The notes: generated by a model not told the origin, from the letters alone. A stretch of DNA of 64,000 nt from Solidesulfovibrio sp. (GCF_038562415.1 NZ_JBCFBA010000011.1:62001-126000), one strand, 5' to 3'; shown: positions 43,828 through 52,855, counted from the first letter of the stretch. Numbers and translations: made by a program.

Positions 43828-44634
43828 ATGCCCCTGGACGAACGCATCATCACCGAAGCCATCCTCGAAACCTATTGCGCCAAGTTCAAGTCGTGCCTCG
43901 ACCTCGACACGGCCGTTGTCGGCGGCGGCCCCTCGGGGCTGGTCGCGGCCATGCTCCTGGCCCGGGAGGGCTTCAACGTCGCCCTCTACGAACGCAAGCT
44001 GTCCCTGGGCGGCGGCATGTGGGGCGGCGGCATGACCTGGAACGTCATCGTGGTCCAGAAGGAGAGCCTGCGGCTACTCACCGACGTGGGCGTGCCGGTG
44101 ACGCGCTTTCGCGACGGCTACTACACGGCCGATGCCCCGACCGCCGCCTCGACCCTGGCCGCGGCCGCCTGCCAGGCCGGGGTCAAGGTCTTCAATTGCG
44201 TCAGCGTCGAGGACGTGGTGCTGCGCGAGGTCGACGGGGCCAAGCGGGTGACCGGGCTGGTGCTCAATTCCTCGGCCGTGGAACTGGCCGGCCTGCACGT
44301 GGACCCGCTGGTGGTGGGCGCCCGGTACGTCATTGAGGCCACGGGCCATGCCGTGGAGGTGCTCAAGACCCTCGTGCGCAAAAACGACGTGGAACTGCTC
44401 ACGCCAAGCGGCGGCATCGAGGGCGAACAGTCCTTGTGGGCGGAGGTGGCCGAAACCAACACCCTAAGAAACACCCGGGAGGTCTTCCCGGGACTCTACG
44501 TGGCCGGCATGGCCGCCAACGCCAGTTTCGGCTCCTACCGCATGGGCCCGATCTTCGGCGGCATGCTGCTTTCCGGCGAAAAGGCCGCCCGGGAAATCGC
44601 CGGCAGGCTGCGCGACCGCCACGAACACGCGTAG
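43828..44634 (+). CDS. thi4: Thiazole synthase Thi4, sulfide-dependent type
   Basis: A 268-residue Rossmann protein: TAVVGGGPSGLVAAMLLAREG and YERKLSLGGGMWGGGMTWN are hallmarks of Thi4, which makes the ADP-thiazole precursor of thiamine from NAD, glycine and sulfide. Yeast Thi4 donates sulfur from an active-site Cys in a CCMDP stretch; here the equivalent reads GLHVDPL with His, as in methanogen enzymes that use free sulfide catalytically. This fits a sulfide-producing anaerobe. It begins seven bases after lipS2, in the same block. With thiC it supplies both halves of thiamine for the TPP-dependent E1. Confidence 0.88.
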   Translation: MPLDERIITEAILETYCAKFKSCLDLDTAVVGGGPSGLVAAMLLAREGFNVALYERKLSLGGGMWGGGMTWNVIVVQKESLRLLTDVGVPVTRFRDGYYTADAPTAASTLAAAACQAGVKVFNCVSVEDVVLREVDGAKRVTGLVLNSSAVELAGLHVDPLVVGARYVIEATGHAVEVLKTLVRKNDVELLTPSGGIEGEQSLWAEVAETNTLRNTREVFPGLYVAGMAANASFGSYRMGPIFGGMLLSGEKAAREIAGRLRDRHEHA

Positions 44635-44681
44635 CGGCAACGAAGGACAGTGGGTCAGCCAACACAACAAAGGGGATTCGT

Positions 44682-45758
44682 ATGAGCGAAACGATGCGCG
44701 CCGCCGTCTGGTATGGGAAAAAGGATGTCCGCGTGGAGACCGTGCCTGTTCCGCCGCCCCCCGCGCCCGGCTGGGTCAAGATCAAGGTCGCCTGGTGCGG
44801 CATCTGCGGCTCGGACCTGCACGAATACCTGGCCGGCCCGATCTTCATTCCGGTGGGCGCCCCCCATCCCCTGACCGGCAAACAGGGCAGCCTCATCCTC
44901 GGCCACGAGTTCACGGGCACGGTGGTGGCGGTGGGCGAAGGCGTGACCAACCTGCGGCTGGGCGACCGGGTGGCGCCGGATGCCTGCCAGCATTGCGGGG
45001 TGTGCGGCCCCTGCCAGGTCGGCCGCTACAATGTCTGCGAAAAACTGGCCTTCACCGGCCTGCACAACGACGGCGCCTTCGCCCCCTACGTCAACGTGCC
45101 GGCCGAGCTGTGCTACATCCTGCCCGAGGGAGTGGACTTCGAGGCCGGAGCGGTCATCGAGCCCCTGGCCACGGGATTCAAGGCCGTGCGCGAGGCCGGT
45201 TCCATCCTCGGCGACACGGTGGCCATCATCGGTGCCGGCACCATCGGCCTGGGCGTGCTGCAGGCGGCCAAGGCCGCCGGCGCGGGCAAGGTCATCGTGC
45301 TGGAGATGTCGGCCGCCCGCACGGCCAAGGCCTGGGAATGCGGCGCCGACGTGGTGCTGAGCCCCAAGGAATGCGACCCCGTGGCCGAGGTGAAAAAGCT
45401 CACCGGCGGCAGCGGCGCCGACGTCTCCTTCGAATGCGTGGGGCACAAGCTGACCGGCCCCCTGGCCGTGGACCTCATCCGCAACATCGGCAAGGCCATC
45501 ATCGTGGGCATCTTCGAGGAGCCCAGTTCCTTTAACTTCTTCAGCTTAAGCGGCACGGACAAGACCGTCGTCGGCACCCTGGCCTACACCATCCGCGACT
45601 TCAAGGGCGTGGCCACCCATCTGGCCAGCGGCCGGATCAAGGCCGAGCCCCTCATTACCGGCCGCATCGGCCTGGAAGACATCGTGGAAAAGGGCTTTTT
45701 GGAGTTGATCAACAACAAGGACGAAAACATCAAGATCCTCGTCAAGCCCGAGGACTAG
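44682..45758 (+). CDS. bdhA: Zinc-dependent 2,3-butanediol dehydrogenase (MDR family)
   Basis: A 358-residue medium-chain dehydrogenase. Catalytic zinc region CGICGSDLHEY and GHEFTGTVVAVGEGV, structural zinc cysteines CQHCGVCGPCQVGRYNVC, and coenzyme loop VAIIGAGTIGLGVLQAAKAAG. The insertion HEYLAGPIFIPVGAPHPLTG is typical of (R,R)-butanediol dehydrogenases. It converts butanediol to acetoin with NAD. ATG 44682 follows AAAGGGG. It closes the acetoin cluster; a perfect hairpin follows. Confidence 0.9.
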   Translation: MSETMRAAVWYGKKDVRVETVPVPPPPAPGWVKIKVAWCGICGSDLHEYLAGPIFIPVGAPHPLTGKQGSLILGHEFTGTVVAVGEGVTNLRLGDRVAPDACQHCGVCGPCQVGRYNVCEKLAFTGLHNDGAFAPYVNVPAELCYILPEGVDFEAGAVIEPLATGFKAVREAGSILGDTVAIIGAGTIGLGVLQAAKAAGAGKVIVLEMSAARTAKAWECGADVVLSPKECDPVAEVKKLTGGSGADVSFECVGHKLTGPLAVDLIRNIGKAIIVGIFEEPSSFNFFSLSGTDKTVVGTLAYTIRDFKGVATHLASGRIKAEPLITGRIGLEDIVEKGFLELINNKDENIKILVKPED

Positions 45759-45766
45759 CCCCTCGC

Positions 45767-45803
45767 CCTGACGCCTCCGCCGGCCGCCGACGGAGGCGTC
45801 AGG
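45767..45803 (+). terminator. Terminator hairpin at the end of the acetoin/lipoate cluster
   Basis: CCTGACGCCTCCG and CGGAGGCGTCAGG form a perfect 13-bp stem with an 11-base loop, nine bases after the bdhA stop. No T-tract. It also sits at the 3-prime end of the convergent ABC ATPase gene. Confidence 0.6.
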
Positions 45804-45810
45804 CGTGGCC

Positions 45811-46650
45811 TCAGATCCCTTCGCCGAAACCGAAGAACTCCCGGGCCGCCAGGCGGCGGCGCCGCTCCTGGCGGTAGCTGTCGCGCAGCAGGCGCCGCAG
45901 GTCCTGGAACACCCGGGCCGCGTACAGGTCGTCCCGGGACCGCGGCCGGAGAACGGGCAGCGGCTCGTCGTACACCGCCGGCCCGGCCGCCGGCGGCAGC
46001 CCGATGACGCGGTCGGCCAGGTACAGGGCCTCGTCCAGGTCCTCGGTGGCCATGACCACGGTGCGCCGTGGGCTCGCGCCGGCCACGAGCCGGGGAAGCA
46101 GGTCCTCCAGGGCGGTGCGCTCCCGGGGCTCCAGCAGACAGAACGGATCGTCGAGAAACAGCACCGGCGAGCCCAGGGCCAACGCCCGCACCAGGCTGGC
46201 CCGCAGCCGCCCGCCCCTGGTCAGCTCCAGGGGCCGCCGGTCCAGGTCGTCGCCGAGCCCGGCCAGGGCCAGATAGTCCTCGGCCAGGGCGCGGCCGTGC
46301 CCGGGCGGGCTGTCCGGCCGGGCCGCCTCGCAGGCCAGAAGCAGGTTGTCCCGAAGGCTCAGCCAGGGAAAAAGCCCGCTGTCGCAAAGGACCAGCCCCC
46401 GGTCGAGGTCCTGGCCGGCCACCGGGCGGCCGTCCCAGGCGATCCGGCCGAAGGCCGGAATCTCCAGGCCCGCCAGCAGCCGCAGCAGCATCGACTTGCC
46501 GCAGCCGGGCGGGCCGAAAAGGCCCACGAACGCCCCGGGCTCGACGTGAAACCGCAGGTCCTCGATCACGGTGCGGCCCTCGCGCACCGCGCGCAGGTCG
46601 CTGACGGACAATCCCTTCTTGTGCGCCGGCCGGGCGCTGGCGGACGTCAT
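45811..46650 (-). CDS. Orphan ABC transporter ATP-binding protein (nitrate/sulfonate type)
   Basis: A 279-residue ATPase with Walker A GPPGCGKS, Walker B PVLFLDDP, and the D-loop region. The signature motif is degenerate: ELTRGGRLRASLVRAL where LSGGQ is usual. The general type is that of NrtD/SsuB/TauB subunits for anion uptake. No permease or binding protein is adjacent. ATG 46650 has AAGGAG upstream. An 18-bp palindrome sits about 60 bases upstream and probably controls it. Either its partners are encoded elsewhere or it has another role. Confidence 0.75.
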   Translation of the reverse strand: MTSASARPAHKKGLSVSDLRAVREGRTVIEDLRFHVEPGAFVGLFGPPGCGKSMLLRLLAGLEIPAFGRIAWDGRPVAGQDLDRGLVLCDSGLFPWLSLRDNLLLACEAARPDSPPGHGRALAEDYLALAGLGDDLDRRPLELTRGGRLRASLVRALALGSPVLFLDDPFCLLEPRERTALEDLLPRLVAGASPRRTVVMATEDLDEALYLADRVIGLPPAAGPAVYDEPLPVLRPRSRDDLYAARVFQDLRRLLRDSYRQERRRRLAAREFFGFGEGI

Positions 46651-46708
46651 GACGGACTCCTTGGCAATAGGGGGTGTGGTCCTGGTTGGCGGCAACCGCT
46701 TATCTTGA

Positions 46709-46726
46709 CTAAATCGATCGATTTAG
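46709..46726. promoter_or_regulatory. 18-bp palindromic operator upstream of the orphan ABC ATPase
   Basis: CTAAATCGATCGATTTAG is a perfect palindrome in an AT-rich patch of otherwise GC-rich sequence, just upstream of the ABC ATPase start (minus strand). It is a likely regulator site; the regulator is not identified. Confidence 0.55.
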
Positions 46727-46786
46727 AAATAAAATAAGCCCGCCCTCCCGTCAACACCCGCGCCCGGCCCGCCGGTTTTCCTTGCC

Positions 46787-49693
46787 TCAGGCTTTCCCGG
46801 CCGTGGCAACGACCTGCTCGATGACCCGCCGCATCTCGTCCAGATCCACGGGCTTGGCCACGTAGCCATCCATGCCCGCCGCCAGAAACCGCTCCCGGTC
46901 GCCGGTCATGGCGTAGGCGGTCAGGGCCACGATGGGGATATCGCGGTTGCGGATTCCGCCGGCGCCCTCGCGGATGCGCCTTGTCGCGGTCACGCCGTCG
47001 AGGACCGGCATCTGCACGTCCATGAGCACGCAGTCGAAAGTCTCCCGCCCCAGCGCCTCCAGGGCCTGCTGGCCGTTGTCCACGGCCGCCACCCGGTATC
47101 CGGCCTTTTCCAGGAATCGCCGGAGGCTGATCTGACTGATGCGGTCGTCGTCGGCCAGGAGGATGCGCCGTCCCACCGGGGCCGACGACGGGGCGGCGGC
47201 CTTCGTGGCGGCAACCTCCGTGGCGGCCGGGCTGCCCGGCGGCAGGCCCATGGGGAGCGTGAGATAGACCGTGGTCCCCTGCCCTTCCTGGCTTTCGATG
47301 GTCATGGTCCCCCGCAGCAAGCCCACCAGCCGCCTGGTGATGGTCAGGCCCAGTCCGGCCCCCTCCTGGGGCCGGGAGGAGGACCCCGCCACCTGGGTGA
47401 AGGGATCGCAGACCAGGGGCAGCTTGTCGTCGGGGATACCCACGCCGGTATCGGCCACGCAAAACAGCAGGCGCGCGCGGTCGGGGGAGGCCGGCGCCAG
47501 GGCGGATACGGACAGCCGCACCGAGCCCGCGACCGTGAACTTCAGGGCGTTGCCGACCAGGTTGAACAGAATCTGGCGGATGCGCACCTCGTCGCCGACA
47601 AGGGACTCCGGCAGGCCGCCATCCGGCTCCAAGGCCAGGACCAGCCCCTTTTCCCGGCAAAGGGGCATGAAGGTGTCGTGCAAGGCGCGCAACAGGTCAC
47701 CGAGGCGCAAGGTCGTCTCGGTGACGGACAGGCGCCCGGCCTCGATGCGGGAAAGGTCCAGGATATCGGAGAGCAGCCGGGTCAGGCGCTCGCCCGAACG
47801 CAGGGCCACCCGGGTGTATTCGTCCTGTTCCCGATCGAGCGTCGTGGTCCGCAGCAGTTGGAGCATGCCCAGGATCCCGTTGAGCGGGGTCCGTATTTCA
47901 TGGCTCATGTTGGCCAGGAATTCGCTCTTGGCCCGGTTGGCGGCCTCGGCCGCCTCCTTGGCCTCGACGATGGCCATCTCGGCCCGTTTGCGGACCGTGA
48001 CGTCCTCGCTGAAGCACACGATGCCGCCGATCTCCCCGGTGGATTTGAACCAGGGCCTGATTTCCCAGGAAATCCACTGGATGCTGCCATCGCTGCGGGT
48101 GAAGGACTCGTTGACGCCGCCGGCCACCCGGCCGGCCAGGCCAAGGCGGTGGATTTCCCGCAGGCGCTCCGGGAGCTCCGGAAAGACCGCGTAATGGGAA
48201 AGGCCGGTGAGGTTTTTCCCGCCAAGGCCGTAGTCGTCGTTCCAGCGGCGGCTGGCGGCCAGATAGACCATGTCCCGGTCGAACATGGCGATGGCGGCCG
48301 GGGCGTGCTCCACGAACAGGCGCAGCTGCTCCTCGCGTTCGGCCAGGGCCTGTTCGATGCGCTTGCGCTCGGTGATGTCCACGAAGCTGGCCAACAGGCC
48401 CTCGCCGACGGCCATGCCGGCGATGAGTACCGTGCGCGTGCGGCCGTCCTTGCAGGTCACCGGGTATTCGGCCTGGGGCACGTCCGGGTCTTCGCCGGCG
48501 CCCCGGCGCATGGCCCGGTCCCAAAGGGCGCGAAGCTCCTCCCGTTTGGCCGGGTCGGGGGAGGCCTTGCCCATCCAGGCTTCCAGGCTGGGGATATCCT
48601 CGAGGGTGTATCCGAACAGCGCGACGAAGCGGTCGTTGAGGTCCAGGATGCACCCGTCGCGGCTCATGTAGCCCATGGGCACCGGAGAGAAGCTGAAGAG
48701 TTCGCGAAACCGCGCGGCGCTGGCCTGTTCGGCCCGCCGGGCCTCCCTGATTTCGGTCACGTCCTGGAACATGACCACGAACCGCTCGCCCTCCAGGGGG
48801 AAGGCCGAAATCTGGAAATGCTTGCCCAGTTCCGGCATGGTGGTTTCAAAGGTCGTGGGCCGGCGCGTTTCGAGCATGGAGACGTGGGTATCCAGATCCG
48901 GAACCCGGTCGAGCCCGAAGACGTCACGGACCCGGCGTCCCACGGCCTCCCGGCGGCTGACCCCGAAAATGCGTCCATAGGCCGGATTCGCGTCGAGCAG
49001 GAGATAGTCCGCCGGCCGGCCCGCCCCGTCGCGCACGAGTTCCACCACGCACAAGCCTTCGTTCATGGACTCGAACAGCGCGCGGTACTTCTCCTCGCCG
49101 CGGCGCCGCGCTTCCCGCAAGGCGGCCGGCGACGGCGCCTCCGGGTCGCCCACGGCGCCGTCATGGTCAAGGTCCCCGTCGCCGGGCCACGGGTCCGGCC
49201 AACGGCCGCCCGCGACCTCGGCGGCCCCGTGCTCGAAAAGCACCAACAGGGATCGCAGCCGGCCCGCGTCGTCGAGCACCGGCTCCACGCGCAGGTCCAG
49301 GCGCCCGGACGGGGCCGGGCCGGGGTCCCGGGGCAATCCCGTGACGCGGGCCGCGACCAGGCTGTCGGCGGCCTGCCCCAGGGCCGCGCGCAACGGCCGG
49401 CGCAAGTCCTCCCGCGCCAGGCCCGGCAGGCCCTGTCCGGGTTCTCCGGGGGGAAAGGCCAGAAACGGCCGCAAATCCCCGCGCACGAAGAGGACCCGCA
49501 GCCCCGGGTCGACCAGCACGCACGCAGGCTCGGACAGCCTGCCCAGGATCTCCTGGGCCACCGCCTCCGGGCTCGTGGCCCGGCTTCCGGGACCGTCGTC
49601 CGACGTGGCCGCCGCGACCGGACCATGGGACGGCTCGGGGTTGTCCGGCCGCGCCTGCCGATCGACGGACTCCATTGCCCTCCGCTCACCCAT
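46787..49693 (-). CDS. Hybrid sensor histidine kinase with multiple PAS domains and a receiver domain
   Basis: A 968-residue protein without clear membrane segments, so probably cytoplasmic. Order: a degenerate PAS-like region (about 40-160), three PAS domains (about 205-325, 335-460, 465-595; ends such as MFQDVTEIREARR, FVDITERKRIEQ, SEDVTVRKRAEM), HisKA with phosphorylated His in FLANMSHEIRTPLNG, HATPase with RQILFNLVGNALKFT and VADTGVGIP, and a C-terminal receiver domain with Asp in DCVLMDVQMPVLDG. ATG 49693 is used because GGGAGG precedes it; the long upstream extension overlaps the deacetylase gene and is not coding. No response regulator partner is adjacent. Confidence 0.9.
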   Translation of the reverse strand: MGERRAMESVDRQARPDNPEPSHGPVAAATSDDGPGSRATSPEAVAQEILGRLSEPACVLVDPGLRVLFVRGDLRPFLAFPPGEPGQGLPGLAREDLRRPLRAALGQAADSLVAARVTGLPRDPGPAPSGRLDLRVEPVLDDAGRLRSLLVLFEHGAAEVAGGRWPDPWPGDGDLDHDGAVGDPEAPSPAALREARRRGEEKYRALFESMNEGLCVVELVRDGAGRPADYLLLDANPAYGRIFGVSRREAVGRRVRDVFGLDRVPDLDTHVSMLETRRPTTFETTMPELGKHFQISAFPLEGERFVVMFQDVTEIREARRAEQASAARFRELFSFSPVPMGYMSRDGCILDLNDRFVALFGYTLEDIPSLEAWMGKASPDPAKREELRALWDRAMRRGAGEDPDVPQAEYPVTCKDGRTRTVLIAGMAVGEGLLASFVDITERKRIEQALAEREEQLRLFVEHAPAAIAMFDRDMVYLAASRRWNDDYGLGGKNLTGLSHYAVFPELPERLREIHRLGLAGRVAGGVNESFTRSDGSIQWISWEIRPWFKSTGEIGGIVCFSEDVTVRKRAEMAIVEAKEAAEAANRAKSEFLANMSHEIRTPLNGILGMLQLLRTTTLDREQDEYTRVALRSGERLTRLLSDILDLSRIEAGRLSVTETTLRLGDLLRALHDTFMPLCREKGLVLALEPDGGLPESLVGDEVRIRQILFNLVGNALKFTVAGSVRLSVSALAPASPDRARLLFCVADTGVGIPDDKLPLVCDPFTQVAGSSSRPQEGAGLGLTITRRLVGLLRGTMTIESQEGQGTTVYLTLPMGLPPGSPAATEVAATKAAAPSSAPVGRRILLADDDRISQISLRRFLEKAGYRVAAVDNGQQALEALGRETFDCVLMDVQMPVLDGVTATRRIREGAGGIRNRDIPIVALTAYAMTGDRERFLAAGMDGYVAKPVDLDEMRRVIEQVVATAGKA

Positions 49694-49911
49694 GATACCG
49701 CCTCCCGGACGTTCCGGATTGCTCGCTACCGAGAGGCATTCCGGGCCGATTGACGGAAACGTATTACGGATAACGGAAAAATAAAAAGCTTTTTCGGTCG
49801 ATGGAACGACTCGCCGGGCCCGGGCCGAACCGGACGGGCCCCGGCGCCGCCGGCGGTTCCCCCGCCCGCCGCCCGGCCAAGGCCGCTGCGGCGCCCCCCA
49901 CGGTCGTCGCC

Positions 49912-51066
49912 TCAGGCCGGGTGGGGGCCGTTTGCACAATCGGCCAGCGCGTCCATGCGGACAAAGCGATACGTGCCGGAGGTGGCCAGATGGTCCAGGA
50001 AGGCGGTGTAGGCGGCAAGCATGGGGGCGTTGCCGGAAAAGCGCTTCTCGCAGTGGGTCAGCAGCACCACCACGCCGCCGCTGCGGGCGATGGCCGCGGC
50101 CGTCGCCTGCCACAGGGCCAGGATCTCCCCGGGCGCGTGGCCCAGGAAAAGCAGGCTGCCGTCCCGGGGCAGGCTCAGGGGAATCTCCAGCAGGCCCTCC
50201 AGGGCGAAGGGCCGGGCCGTGGCGCAGCCGTTGTTGGGCACGGGAAAGGGGCCGCCGGACGTGGGGATGCTGCTGTCGAAGCGGTAGCAGGCGGCCACGT
50301 CGCGCAAGAGTTCCCGGCTGCGCAGCAGCGACGGCGCCCGGTAGCCGGCCATGCCGTGGCGCCGGGCCAGGTCCCGCGACTGCTCCAGGCGGTGGCGGCG
50401 GGCCGGCCCATCCAGCAGCCAGGTGGTGTTGCCGTGGTCGTGGCCGTGGATGCCCAGGCCATGGCCCCGGGCCGCGATTTCCCCAAGGAGCCCCTCGTCC
50501 AGGGGCCAGGCCTTCGGCACGACGAAATTCATGGACCGGGCGCCGTGGGCCTCTTCCAGGGGCAAGAACAGCTCGACCACGTTGGCCAGCCCCTCGGCCG
50601 AGTCCAGGTCGTGGCTGAGCACGACCGGGGTCGGGCCGGCCGGCCGGGCCGACGCGTCCGGGCCGGCCAGGTCGGCCAGGAAATCGGCGCCGAGGTCCAG
50701 CGGCCACAGGGGAAAGCGGGCCCAGTGCCCCTGCCGGCCGCGCAGGCGCCGGCCCATGGCCTTGGCCACGAACTGGCGCACCACGGCCGGCAGGACATGG
50801 TAGGAAAAGGGCAGCCGGCTGCTGACGGGGCGCTCCCCGGGAAAAGCCCGGCATTCCCGCACGCTCGCGGCGGCCGCGGCCGCCTCGGGCAGGGCCAGGC
50901 CGTCCGGCAGGCGCAGGTCCCCCCGGCTGTCCAGGCCGGCGGCAAGCCCGCTGGCCTCCAGAAACGGGCGGGGAAGCGACAGGGTCAGGCCCTCGGCCCA
51001 GGCCAGGCCGGGGTTGTCGCCGATGCGCACCGGCCGCACCGGGATCATGTCGGCAAGGGCGATCAT
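49912..51066 (-). CDS. Polysaccharide deacetylase-like protein (NodB fold)
   Basis: A 384-residue protein. PVVLSHDLDSAEG and GLGIHGHDHGNTTW correspond to the metal-binding HD(X)D and HXXXH-type motifs of NodB/polysaccharide deacetylases, and GYRAPSLLRSRELL matches the later RXP motif. It may deacetylate a glycan or lipid-linked sugar. The start overlaps the methyltransferase stop codon (ATGA), so it is the last gene of the surface glycan cluster. The gap after it (49694-49911) shows no gene. Confidence 0.75.
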   Translation of the reverse strand: MIALADMIPVRPVRIGDNPGLAWAEGLTLSLPRPFLEASGLAAGLDSRGDLRLPDGLALPEAAAAAASVRECRAFPGERPVSSRLPFSYHVLPAVVRQFVAKAMGRRLRGRQGHWARFPLWPLDLGADFLADLAGPDASARPAGPTPVVLSHDLDSAEGLANVVELFLPLEEAHGARSMNFVVPKAWPLDEGLLGEIAARGHGLGIHGHDHGNTTWLLDGPARRHRLEQSRDLARRHGMAGYRAPSLLRSRELLRDVAACYRFDSSIPTSGGPFPVPNNGCATARPFALEGLLEIPLSLPRDGSLLFLGHAPGEILALWQATAAAIARSGGVVVLLTHCEKRFSGNAPMLAAYTAFLDHLATSGTYRFVRMDALADCANGPHPA

Positions 51067-51827
51067 GAGGCCTCCCCGGCGGCGGCCCCGGCCGGCCGGG
51101 CCGGGACAAGGGTGAGCAGATCGTGGCGCAGCTTGCCGAACCGGTGGGGGGCCTCGGCCTCGCGCCGGGCAACCACCAGGCCCGGCCCGGCGGCGAGCAC
51201 GCGTTCGAAAGCCCGGCCGGCCAGAAAACGCGGCAGGATGAACATGTATTCCAGGCGGTCCTCCAGCACGGCCGCCGGCACCGAGGCGCCGTAGACCAGC
51301 CGGGCCAGCCCGAGCAGGCCCCGCTCCAGGGCCGGGCCGCGCAGGCCGCGAAAGGCGCGCCTGGCCAGGCACACGGCCCGGTTGTGGGGGCCGTCCACGG
51401 GCAGGGTGGCCAACACCGCGCCGCCCGGGCGCAGTTCCCCGGCGATCTTGGCGAAAAGCGCTTCGGTCGGGGCCGGAATCAAGTGCAGGGTGGACACCGA
51501 ACAGATGAGGTCGAAGCCCGTGCCGGCGAAGCGCAGGTAATCGCCGCACACGAATTCCAGCCGGTCGCCGAGCCCGGAGCCGGCCAACCGCTCCGACGCC
51601 TGGCGGATATTGTCCTCGGAGATGTCCACGCCGACCAGGCGCGCCTCGGGGAAGAGCCCGGCCAGGGCGAAGAGCAGCTCACCCGTGCCGCAGCCGATGT
51701 CCAGGACGCGGATAGGGCTGGCGGCGGGGAAAAGGGGTCCGGCGGCCGCGAGGAGCTGGGCGCAGCCGCCGGGCATGGCCCGGAAAGTCCTGTCGGTGTA
51801 GGTCGCGTCCGCGTGGCGCTGCGGCAT
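51063..51827 (-). CDS. Class I SAM-dependent methyltransferase
   Basis: A 254-residue protein with SAM motif I VLDIGCGTGELLFALAGLFP, acidic residue in VGVDISEDNI and motif post-I GDYLRF. ATG 51827 starts two bases after the stop of the glycosyltransferase gene, and the end overlaps the deacetylase start. In this setting it most likely methylates a sugar or lipid-linked intermediate. Confidence 0.8.
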   Translation of the reverse strand: MPQRHADATYTDRTFRAMPGGCAQLLAAAGPLFPAASPIRVLDIGCGTGELLFALAGLFPEARLVGVDISEDNIRQASERLAGSGLGDRLEFVCGDYLRFAGTGFDLICSVSTLHLIPAPTEALFAKIAGELRPGGAVLATLPVDGPHNRAVCLARRAFRGLRGPALERGLLGLARLVYGASVPAAVLEDRLEYMFILPRFLAGRAFERVLAAGPGLVVARREAEAPHRFGKLRHDLLTLVPARPAGAAAGEAS

Positions 51828-51829
51828 GG

Positions 51830-52855
51830 TTATTGCGGCCCTCCGTACGTGTCGCGGACCGGGGCCGGCGTCGGCACCCCGTCCATGCCCACCGCGCCGC
51901 TGACGAAATACAGGGGCCGGCGCATGGCCTCCTGGTAGATGCGCGACAGGTATTCGCCGAGGATGCCCATGAGCAGGAACTGGATGCCGAAGAAAAAGGT
52001 CATGACGAACATGAAGCTGGTCCAGCCGGGCATGGGCGTGCCCGTGAGCCACTGGGCCACCAGGTAGACCAGAAAGCCGAGGTTGCACACGGCCACCCCC
52101 AGGCCCAGATGGGTCATGAGCCGGATGGGCACCGAGGAAAAGCCGATGAAGGCGTCGTACATGGCCCGGATCATGCGGCGCACGGTCCAGCCGGACTTGC
52201 CGGCCAGGCGGCGGCGGCGCTCGTAGGCCACCACCTCCTGGTCGAAGCCGGTCCAGGCGACCAAAGCGAAGGTGATGCGGTTGTGCTCGCGAAAGCGCCG
52301 CAGGTTCTCCACCACGGCCCGGTCGGCCAGAAGGAAGCTGCCGGTGGTGAATTTCGAGCCCCGGGGCATGGCGTAGCGCTGGAGCAGGCGGAAAAAGAGG
52401 TCGCTGGCGAAGACCCGCCAGGAGGCGTCCTCCCGGCTGGCCCGCTTGCCCCAGACGATGCTGGCGCCCTTGGACCAGGCATCGAGGAAGCGGAGCACGA
52501 CTTCGGGCGGATCCTGGAGGTCGGCGGCCAGGGTGCAGTAGACGTCGGCCTCGGCCAGGTCGAAGCCGGCGCACAGGGCGATGTGGGCGCCGAAATTGCG
52601 GGAAAGGCGCACGCCCTGGAACCGGGGGTCCTCGGCGTGAAGGCGCTTGATCACGGCCCAGCTGCCGTCGCGGCTGCCGTCGTCCACGAACAGCACCCGG
52701 GCGTCGCAGCCCGAGCCGTCCAGAAGCACCCGCCGCACCTCCTCGGCATAGGCGGGCAGCCCGTCCTCCTCGTTGAAAACCGGGGTGATGATGACCAGGC
52801 GCGGCCGGGAGGGCCGGCCGGCCGGGTCGTCAGCAAGGCGGTCGGCGGTTACCAT
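51830..52855 (-). CDS. GT2 family glycosyltransferase with C-terminal membrane segments (GtrB/DPM1-like)
   Basis: A 341-residue enzyme: IITPVFNEEDGLPAYAEEV and LFVDDGSRDGSW (nucleotide-sugar binding), LAADLQDPPE (DXD-like), and two C-terminal hydrophobic segments (about 235-258, 270-292). This matches polyprenyl-phosphate glycosyltransferases that load a sugar on undecaprenyl phosphate. The start at 52855 overlaps the sulfotransferase end by seven bases. Confidence 0.88.
   Translation of the reverse strand: MVTADRLADDPAGRPSRPRLVIITPVFNEEDGLPAYAEEVRRVLLDGSGCDARVLFVDDGSRDGSWAVIKRLHAEDPRFQGVRLSRNFGAHIALCAGFDLAEADVYCTLAADLQDPPEVVLRFLDAWSKGASIVWGKRASREDASWRVFASDLFFRLLQRYAMPRGSKFTTGSFLLADRAVVENLRRFREHNRITFALVAWTGFDQEVVAYERRRRLAGKSGWTVRRMIRAMYDAFIGFSSVPIRLMTHLGLGVAVCNLGFLVYLVAQWLTGTPMPGWTSFMFVMTFFFGIQFLLMGILGEYLSRIYQEAMRRPLYFVSGAVGMDGVPTPAPVRDTYGGPQ

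Noticed and set aside
49694-51172. Upstream extension of the histidine kinase by about 490 codons
   Set aside because: It overlaps the deacetylase gene in another frame and shows no domain; ATG 49693 has a good Shine-Dalgarno.
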